Positions 49,592-60,100 of a DNA stretch of 64,000 nucleotides are shown piece by piece. Positions within the stretch are counted from its first letter, which is position 1. Every line of letters starts with the position of its first letter. The notes under the pieces are model-generated. The model searched no databases, was not told the origin of the DNA, and saw only the letters and a program-made list of their open reading frames with translations. The DNA comes from Mercenaria mercenaria (lineage: Eukaryota > Mollusca > Bivalvia > Venerida > Veneridae), in assembly GCF_021730395.1 (NCBI RefSeq), contig NC_069373.1:43924501-43988500 (forward strand), given 5' to 3'. The translations under genes were made by a program, and so were the position numbers.

Positions 49592-49622
<31 letters not shown>
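49160..49622 (+). mobile_element. LINE ORF2 C-terminal fragment with tail
   Basis: One plus frame from 49171 reads LGVDLSNHISLNTYIKKICT then TANRT and GFIKRSIEIKTK, the typical end of the reverse transcriptase region of CR1/Jockey-type LINEs. A shifted frame continues with NINKIQTIQSIAIRWIHNNY. Stops and at least one frameshift show it is dead. It ends GGTGCGCCGTAAAACACG and an (AATA)n tail at about 49590-49622. 5' truncated. Confidence 0.65.
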
Positions 49623-49920
49623 ACATTTCTCAAATATTCAAATTCTCTTGGTTTAAGATCTTTGGAGAACACATGATATGATGCAAAATAAGTCATGTTT
49701 TTAAAATTGTCCATTCAGGTAGAAGCTATTCCTGTTCCAGCGTATTTTGAAAAGCCGACAGCTAAGAAACTGACTCATCACGCGCCTACACACCTAGCCA
49801 AAGAGAAATTTATACTGTTTCCAATTATTATATTTTTTCTCTTTTTTTTCCATGTACCCTCATCTTATGTAATAACTTGCCGTCAGATATTGCATGTTCT
49901 ACTGCCCACGTGCGGGTGTA

Positions 49921-50175
49921 ACATTAAATACTCACCCCGTTGAAAATAGATCCCATGGGTCCTTTTTCGACGTTGTGAATTGACACCGTCAACATTTCAA
50001 CATTAAGTTTTGATTAAAAGGTCCCTTTTCAACGTTGTGAATTGACCCCGCTAAAATTTCAACATTAAATTTTGATCAAAAGGTCCTTTTTCAACGTTGT
50101 GAATTGATCTGCCAACATTTCAACATTGAATTTTGATCAAAAAGGTCCTTTTTCAACGGGGTCGATATTTAATGT
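49921..50175. mobile_element. MITE with inverted ends and inner 66-bp repeats
   Basis: ACATTAAATACTCACCCCGT at the left and ACGGGGTCGATATTTAATGT at the right are inverted repeats. TA flanks both sides (49919-49920, 50176-50177). Three tandem units of about 66 bp (GGTCCTTTTTCAACGTTGTG, AACATTTCAACATT) fill the centre. TA duplication fits Tc1/mariner-type mobilisation. Confidence 0.7.
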
Positions 50176-50736
50176 TATACAGGCAGTATGCCAACATACA
50201 TACAATAAAAAATAATTAGTTGCATCAAATTGTGTTAAACCTGATTTAATACTCTTGTCTGTATATCTAACACTTTTTGTTTTCATTTTCACTTTTCTCA
50301 CGTGTTACTGTCAATCTTTCTCTTTCAATGTATGCAAGACTGTAAACTTTGGATTCAGGGTTGTTATATTTTCTGGTCCTTTGGTATCATGGAGTTCATC
50401 CAACATATGTGTAATAAGCCGGTGCTAGGGGGCCTGAAAGGTGTTGCACATTTCTTTACCTCTCATGAACAGACTCTGTCAAACCGAGTCTGCTATTATT
50501 CTTCTTGGTTGCATCAAAGAAGTATAAAGTATTTTTATAGCTCTTTGGTTGCATCTTTGCTCCCAAATGATCTTTTTATAGATTTTATTAAAATTATGTA
50601 ACCCAAAGTGGAGCTGAACAGATAGAAGAGTCAGAAAATTCTAGATGATTTTTCCATTTCATTAATGCGACAATTCAATGAAATATTCAACGTGATTAAT
50701 AAAAACCCTTGTGTCTAGGAGTACTGAAAAAGTAAT

Positions 50737-50986
50737 TGAGCCGTGCCATGAGAAAACCAACATCTGGATCTGGATGAATACGTTGTAGGGCCTCTCGGCA
50801 TAAGCACAACATAGTGGCTTTGCGACCAGCATGGATCCAGACCAGCCTGCACATCCGCGCAGTCTGGTCAGGATCCATGCTGTTCGCTAACACTATCTCT
50901 AATTCCAATAGGCTTTGAAAGCGAACAGCAAGGATCCTGACCAGACTCGCAAAGCCACTATGTTGGTTTTCTTATGTCCCGGCTCA
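50737..50986. mobile_element. TGAGCC-type hairpin MITE with small internal insert
   Basis: Ends TGAGCCGTGCC and CCCGGCTCA, AT on both sides. A stretch of about 50 bp after CCAACAT (CTGGATCTGG to AAGCA) is foreign to the family, and part of the right arm is missing. Confidence 0.75.
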
Positions 50987-51160
50987 ATTAATTAATGTAA
51001 CAATTAGTTACCTGACCCGGCGAAGCGAATATGACGAGACGTGGTTATTTCGACACCGGTTGATCCGGGCACCTGCGTTGCGAATGAAAACAACATGATT
51101 TCTTCAAGATTTTAAAAAATATATTGATCTGTTTCACATCAAATCCACCAAATTTCGACA

Positions 51161-54100
51161 ATGGCAGCGTCTATGAAAGGGCTTGATCCAAGCCTCAAAA
51201 AGTATTTGAGATCAAACAAACTGCCAGATGTCTACGAGGTACATTCCTAAACATTTCTCAGTCTCTAAATAATGAGACCTCGGGCAGACCGATTTCACAT
51301 TTTGATATTTTACGTTGTCTACCTAGAGGTCTCAACCAGAAACAATCAAAACTGTGGTGGAAACTGTGGTCAATTGAAATTACGATTTATCAGTAGTCAC
51401 GATTTTTCTTTAGCCCTAACTGCTTACCTGTTGTTTTAAATCATAAATAGTAAATAAAAAACATAAGAACAGGACATATTTATCAAGAATTTCTGTTGTA
51501 AAAAATTTAAACCTCTAACGTTTCAATCGTCTTCATGTAATGGCGGTCGGAGGCGTGACCAATGAAAACGCTTCGGTGATCGGCCATTTTCCGATATGTA
51601 GTACACTCGTGTTAAACCTTGGCATTTTTTTAACTGTCATAGTTTGAATTTTTCTCAAGAAATCTCGGTAATATATACATCATTGAAAAGGAAAAATTAC
51701 AGGCTTTCTGTGTATGTATTTCTTTTTTTTTATCCGTTGCATTATCATAACATAATTCCCGCCCAACGGATTCCATTGGGTGTTACTTACGCAAAGAAGA
51801 GGACAGTGCTACCACATTCTTTACCTTTTCTGGTTTGTACTCGGAGGCGGATATCGACAAGTCAAAATAATATAACGATATTCATCTCTCGAGTACAATT
51901 ATTTGGACTACTCAGTCTCCTGATCAGTGTTCACTTTGTTGACAATTTGTTTTAGCTTTAAGTTAAGTTATGTCTTAAGAGCATTCGGTTTCATCATTTT
52001 GTCAGTATAACATGTTTGTGAAAACATTAGATCACCCAGAACAGCATATCATTCTATTATTGATTAATGATATATGCAGGCATAAAAATTTTTCCAAAAA
52101 AATTATGCATTTCACTCGAATGAATATCTTCGTGTGCATCATTACAATGCGACAGAGTTTTGGCACCATATTTATTTTGACCTTGTATTCAAATATCGGG
52201 AATGTCCATTATTGCAAGCTTAATTTGGTTGTATTTATGTAAGAATGTTAAATGTTCTTAAATTCTTTGACTTTTTAAGTCATTAGCGTTTTTGCAATTT
52301 AAGCCGAATTTTTTTTGTAATTCAGCAACTGGTTCCTACTGTTCTATTTTTATTGGGTCACATGGCATCCAAGCGACAAGGTCATCACCATAATTAGAAA
52401 TACACAGATATGTTAGGTGTACTCGCTTATGTAAATTTTTTTGAAGCACATGACAAAAAACATCTTTTAGCTTTAACATAATTAATAAAACCAAAACTGT
52501 TAAAGTTCAGTTTATTATCAACATGACATTGTATAAATTAACCAAGTATGCTGCAAAATGCTTTAAATTTAGAAGAAATTCAATCTGGGTTAAATGAATA
52601 TATTTTAAGATTTTCTTTCCCTCGGAAGGCCAAATACATTGATATTTAATGAAATGAATCTACTAAAGTTTATTGAGGAAAGCTATAACAACCCGCTTTG
52701 TCACAATTTTTGATGTGAAAATAAACAAACCAATCAAGTAGGTTGTTTCATTGTACTCTCGTTTCTGCAATATTTGTTTACCTTCAAAATTAATATCAAG
52801 AAGCTGTTTTAGAAAACATTTACAGAAAATTTTATCACATAAATATATCAGAATTAAGGAAGATGCATGAAATATAAGGATACCAGTGTAAAATTTAAAT
52901 TATATATATGAAATGTTTTAATGTCCTTGACAATTCTTAGGTGCATCATTAGACTCGTTACTGTGTATTCTAGGATAGATGCTGTTAAACCATTTAAAAT
53001 GCAGCCAATATCCAACTGCACACCCTTTGCAATATACATTTGTTCAATTCCCATGGAGACTGCAAGTTTGTTTGGTTAGCATATGATTTCCATTTCTGAG
53101 AAATAAATTTTGTAGCATCTGTCATTAATTAACTTACTAAGTAGACCTATAGTTGCTGTTACATTAATTTGAATTTACATTCAATGCCCTCCTTTCAGAA
53201 AGTCTAAATACCAGGATGTATTTTAATAATAAATCTTCACTGTTTTCTGAAATTATGTCCAAATGTAAGCTATACAGACTTTATTTTTATTTTTCTACAT
53301 TTAGTTGTCTCTAAGATTAAAACCAAGCATTTTATGTGTGTGTGTGTGGGAGGGGGGTTGGGGAAGGGACTAATGCTGCTGTATGACTAATCTCTGAACT
53401 GTTTACTTGCAGGCGTTGATTACAGGACTTGCTGTGATGTGTCCAGACGATCCACACCAGTTTATCATTGACAACCTAAAATACCTCATTGAATATGGAA
53501 CAGATGAATTAGAATGGTCAGTATTTTTTTTTGTCAGTTTTTTATTGACAACCACAAATACCTCACTGAATGGTCAGTATTGCATTTACACGGAAATGCA
53601 AAAGGATCAAACTCCCTGCATTGATTACCTCCCCTACTAGACGATTAATCTCATTTACAAACATCACATGGAGGTTAGGACATAGCTGTTTTGAATGGCA
53701 TAAAATAAAAACAAATATTTTTGTACATTTATTTTTTCATGATATCACTTACTTTATAAGCTGTATCTCCATGAAAAACACACCAATATCAATATATAAC
53801 TTTTATTCAAAATCAAAGAATGAAAAGCAAAATCAGTTTAGAATATCTTGTAGGGAGACCACTGTGTACGATATTGGGAGTTTTGGCTGATTTTCTAACC
53901 AAGGCACAAGCACAAATTCTCTTATATTTCATGGTATTTAACTTACAAAATATACTCAATTTAAGTCGGAAGTAGTATGAAAAAAAGTTCGATATTAGGC
54001 ACAAATAAACATAATACTTGACCAAAGGATGTTTAGGTCTATATGTAAATGGATTTTGTCAAAGAAGGACTGAAAGCTGACTGTTTTGCACAGATTTACC

Positions 54101-57100
54101 CTAAGCTATTTAGGATAAACAGAATGAGAATAAATAATAATGTATTCTAAGGAATAATTTTCACTAGCCGTATAGGTAGCTAAAAAATCAGTTTGTTAGA
54201 GTTAGTTAGATAGTCTGAAGTTTGGAGCTGCCAGTCTGATCATGTAGTGTCATTCAGTTATCTTGTGTGAAAAGGCTGACCTTTCAGTCCTTTCCACGAA
54301 AAAGGACATTTCACTACTTTCCACATCAAGCTAGCATAAGGTTTTCCCGTTTTGATATTCAAATCCACTGAGTCTTAAATGTTTCAGGGACCTGTTTGTG
54401 GCAGAGTTTATGAAGCCTGTGAACAGAATTGTGTCAGAGAGTAACTTAGAGTTTATCTTCAACCTTGATGATGAGAGCATGCTGGTAAGTAAACAAACTG
54501 AAAATGGCTGTAATAACTTTCTAATGAATACCATACAACCCCCATATAAACATCTCAACCCTGAAAACCTGGCAACTCCCGAATATCTACAAAAAAAAAT
54601 CTTGAAATTTAGTAGTTCAGATTCTTCAGTTAGAAGTTGGATTTGTAATTCACATTCACTTATGAAAAAAAGCCTATTAGTGGATAAAAGCCCGCTTTTT
54701 CAACATCTCAAGGGGTGTTTATCTGGGGAAAAACAGTATGTTGTACCTCTTTGGTTTAAATGTGACTTAATATAATATTCTGTCTTTAATTTGTGCAATA
54801 TTAAACCAATAAATCTTTTTATTTGAGTATAAATAATCATTAACTAATGCAGAATGATATTCTTATCATTGCTATTTTGCATGTAAATCTGAATAATTCC
54901 ATATTGAAATAGTAATATGAGCCGCGCCATGAGAAAACCAACATAGTGCGTTTGCGACCAGCATGGATCCACGCAGTCTGGTCAGGATCCATGCTGTTCG
55001 CTTTTAAAGCCTATTGCAATTAGAGAAACCGTTAGCGAACAGCATGGATCCTGACAAGACTGTGCAGATGGTCTGGATCCATGTTGGTCGCAAACGCACT
55101 ATGTTGGTTTTCTCATGGCGCGGCTCATATGTAGTTTTATTATACAAGAATGCATGAGATCGAGTTTATACTTTGGTAAATTAGTTTGTGTAACTGCTCT
55201 AGACACTGATAACTTCAATTAGGTAGATACTAATTATGGAGTGCATGCATAAAGATTAACATACTTGCATGAATTTTGTCACCATCTTATTCCGTATAGA
55301 ATAGTAACTGGTCAATTTACACATGACAACACTGTTTTTCTGTATTAATAGAATTTAATGTTCAGTTTTCTGGACATAACTGTTGATTGTAGATACTGTA
55401 CATTGGGTAGTTTATGTGATGGTTTAATTTTTGATTATATCAAAGAGTTATAAAAATAAATAAATCTGCAAGTTGAAAGGCATATAGAGTGAATCATGCC
55501 AGCATCACATGGGAACTGAATGAGATCTCGTTTTACCGGTGTATGAAACAGAAAGCAGAAGGAGAAAAATTTGTGTCGTAAAAAAACTTCCTATCAGATT
55601 GTTTGTTTATAATGTTAATTGTGTTTTTTAAAAGTTATTATTATTTTCTACACTGGGAAGAAATGAATTTATGATTGGAAGTTTGAGAAGTCAACAGCAG
55701 TCGTTTGAAAATTTGACCCGATTTGATGCCGGCCATATTGCCAGTGTAATGACTTTTATAAGCGTCTTTTGATTTAATCACGTATGGTCCAAGTCAGCAA
55801 ACGCTTCAATAAGATAACACCGGTTAATGCGGTAATACGAGACTACGCGAGATTATCTTCTGTTGCGATTCTGTGTATTTTATACTTCTTTGATTATATT
55901 CACAAATAAAGTGAATGTTTTAGCAGCAAGAATGTGGCTGCTACCCATGACGTCGCTAAAGCCAGTGCAAAAATTACCCAATACAGACTGTTTTCAGCAT
56001 AAACTGTGCTAATTTTTAGCTTTAATATTATGGGTTGTTGAAAGTATGTGATTATTTTTTTACAATTTTCATCTAATAATGACTATGTACCCGACAGAGT
56101 CCATTGAACAGGGTAGGTAAACCATGCACAGACAGTGGTAGTTCATGTAGCACAGGGGTCTGTTATTTAATGGTTGTCTATTTATAGCTGTGCTATCCAT
56201 GCTGTTATTATTTTCATGGGCATTAATTTTCATTGGCTTTAATTTTCCTATAATACCTGAGTAATGCAATATTCAAAGAATTTCAAAAAAATAATTATTA
56301 ATTTTTTTTTGGGCTGTTCCATATGAAAAAGCCTGCATTAGTGACAAAAATTCAGTTTGAGAAAAGAAAACAAAATATTCACAAAGAACATTCTTTTACC
56401 TTTCAAATCTGAAAATTTGAGGAAGTTACCTTCACTAATTCAAGAGTTATGATGCTTTTAAGTAAGTCACCAGACTGAACGTTGGAAGGCTTCATGGTGT
56501 GTGACCTGTATATTTGATGTCATGTATGCAACTATGTACATCACTAACAAAATATCATCTGAGTACTTTGAGACAACTTGAAAACATTTCGCTCAAAAAC
56601 TTAAACGTATATTCTGATTGCATCACAGGCTTTTAAGCTACAGACCTCTGTCTTCTCATGGTGCAGAGGTATTTTGGAATTTTGGTTTCAATGACAACAA
56701 AAGTAATTTTTTTTTTTTTTGGTAAAATATCATAGAGTTAGTTTTGTCATGTCAGTTTATTTCAATTACATTACAATATGTTTAGTTTCTATTTTCTGCA
56801 TGTACACAATGAAGGAATGTTTCTGCTGTTTTAAACTATTCATTATGCAATAACTATATCATGCACTAACAAAGGTTTTCTCATGTAATTGCCCATTTAT
56901 TTTTTCTCAGCATTGTTTAGTGTGATCTGTGAAACCTGTCATCACCATTCTGTTGAATAAGCTAAATAGACATAAAGAATGCATGAATATATTATACATT
57001 TAATGAATGGCTTGCTAGTCAGTAATCATACATCAGACAAAAGTTTTGACTATCGACTGGCAAGCCATTCAATAAGTGTTTTATTACATGACATCAGAAG

Positions 57101-60100
57101 TGAATTTTCATAATGTTTTTTCTTCAAGTTTTGACTTTAGCACAGCAAAATGTATTGTTGAACTAGAACAGGGCCTCCTCTGCCATCCGCCAGTGTAGCC
57201 AAATACTACAAATTCAAAGCACTGGCTACACATTTTTTAAACTGGCTACAAGAATTTTATTAAAATGTGTCCAAAGTTCTGCAGTTCAGCTTCAATTTGG
57301 CAGTTTCTCCCAAAAATTGGCCACAACTTTCTGAGGCCGAGTGGAGGCCCTCACTCGGACTATTAGCCCAGCCAATAGTACAAACTGTGAAATGCAGTTT
57401 TTGCCAATATTTCAAATTTATTTTAATAAATAAAATGCATGAAAATTAATATTCCAGGAAAATAATGACATTTTAGTAAATTGTTTAGTATATAGAAGAG
57501 TCCTAAATGTTTATACAACTTCTGTACACACTGAAATTACCCAAAATATTTTTTTAAGAATAAAAAAAAATTAATTCCGTTGTATGATATGATTTAAACT
57601 CAATTTTGAAATATATATAGATTTGTTTATGAATAGATGCTCAGTGAAAAATATGAGAATATTGTGACAGCAATGGTAATTGAGTGATAGTGGCATATAT
57701 ATTTGTTTTGCATCAGAAAAAAAGAATTTGAGCCGCACCATGAGAAAACCAACATAGTGCGTTTACGACCAGCATGGATTCAGACCAGCCTGCGCATCCG
57801 CGCAGTCTGGTCAGGATCCATACTGTTCACTAATGGTTTCCCTAATTGCAATAGGCTTTGAAAGCGAACAGCATGGATTCTCAGACCAGACTGCGTGAAT
57901 GCGCAGGCTGGTCTGGATCCATGCTGGTCGCAAATGCACTATGTTGGTTTTTCTCATGTCGTGGCCCGTTTATGAATTTATTGATATGTTTTGAAAAGTG
58001 CATTTTTTTTTCAAACTTGCCTGAGATTTGGTCGACATGTGATGCATTTTGAGATATAGATATTTTGGTTTTTTTTTACTCAAAAAGTGCATGCTGTAGG
58101 AGCTCATGAAGGATGCTGTTTACTGCTAGAACTATTCTTATGTTGCTTTGTATTTTGCTTAACTGCATAAGGTTAGTAATAATACATGCTGTAAAAGCTT
58201 AAAATTTGGACCTGAGTTTCGTGAAATACAAAGTTAAAAAAAACCTTAAAATCATAATTACTGGTATATTTAGTACATTTCTGGCTTTATTCTGATTAAT
58301 GGAGGCCAATTCTATACATTTCTGCCCTAATTCTTGGTTAAAAAAGACCAGTCACTTTCTCCTTCTTTCATATTTCACTATACTTGAAAAATGAATTGTA
58401 AACAGATATGGTGACATTGCATTGGTTGCAGAAAATCATGCACATGGCTTTTTAGTTTTGTGGGTCTGTTTAAAAATAATTAGCCAATTTTGCATTTCAA
58501 ATAGTCAACATGTTTGATTTTAAGCAAAGTCATCAGTTGTATATGATTGAGGTAGGTACCTGAGCTTGTTAATTCATATATATACAGCTTACATATAAAG
58601 TTTCCATCTAGAATAACAGTACCATTCTTCTCTTTTAAGCTGGCTTTAAAAAAATCTGGAGCAGTAATTAATAAACAGCACATTCAGTTATTTTCATTTT
58701 TCACTTACACTTCTTGCACTTAGTAGGGCTTTGACTGCAGTAGTCGTACTGTATTCCGCTGTTGCAATTTATGTCAGTTCCTTAAGTTTTCGAAAATAAT
58801 ATTTTTCATGAGTCTGGAGCAGCGAAATTGAGCTCGGAGGTTTCTTCTGGTGCAGGGACAAAAAATGTAGAAAATACAACATCATTTTTATGTGAAATAA
58901 TTTTTCTGTGGTGTTATACATGTATCGGTTACTTTGCACTCCTCAAAGAGAGATGTAGTAGTATATTTAGGGTAATGGGTGATATCCTGACCCACAATTT
59001 CAGCAGTCTTTTACCAAGTCTGAAAACCAGGAAGTGGTCATAAAGTATTTTAAAGTGAAATCTTTTCTCACTGCAATTGATGTTAACAAAAGTACAAAAT
59101 TTTGAATCATTGATACTGCCCATGTGTATGGCACTATTTGTATTATTTTAAGCAAATCTAATCAGTCCCTGCAGCACTGTGAAATAACATTTGCATATGC
59201 ATGAGTGTTAACTTTATTAAGATTTTTTTTGCAATTTAATACTGCACACATGGTTTTTCAAAACCAGACAAATTAAAACCTCAACTCTGTCCTTTATATA
59301 CTGTAAGAAGTTAAATGCCTCCCAACTACGTCTTACTACCTTTTCATTGGAGCTTAGACACAGGCAAGGCGCTGCACTTTGAGGGCATTTGTCAGTTGTT
59401 TGTGATGTCTCTTGTTATGAACAGTTAAAAATCACACATTGATAACCCGCCCGCTTAGCTCAGTAGGTAAGAGCGTTGGTCTACGGATCGCGGGGTCGCG
59501 TGTTCGATCCTCGGGCGGGGCATATGTTCTCCGTGACGATTTGATAAACGACATTGTGTCTGCAATCATTAGTCCTCCACCTCTGATAATTCAAGTGGGG
59601 AAGTTGGCAGTTACTTGTGGAGAACAGGTTTGTACTGGTACAGAATCCAGGAACACTGGTTAGGTTAACTGCCCGCCGTTACATGACTGAAATACTGTTG
59701 AAAAATGGCGTTAAACCCAACACAAAACACATTGATAAACTGATAGATTCATTTCTTTTTTGGTTTTATCTGAATTATAGTTATATTAGTTTGTATTTCT
59801 TCAATCAATTATCAGCTAGATTTAGATTTTTTGTCTATTTGATAAATTTTAAACATACGTTTTGCTTTAGCAAATGCGCTGGAACTGATTATCACATAGC
59901 TTCCTAGATATTTATAGTGTATATATTCTATAATCTGATAGATCTTGTATAAGGTCAGTATAAAACATATCCAAGAATGGTTGGCAGAAAATCCTACATG
60001 AAATGAAAATGTTGTGACACATTGATTAACAAATAAAGTATGGTAATGATGTCCATGTGCAAGTTAATAGACAGGGCAACACAAATCTGCTTTGGTCCTT

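Noticed and set aside
54398-54775. 125-codon open frame as a separate gene
   Set aside because: It is exon 3 of the plus-strand gene read through its GTAAGT donor into the intron.
59446-59521. tRNA gene
   Set aside because: The tRNA-like fold is the head of a SINE with body, tail and target duplication.
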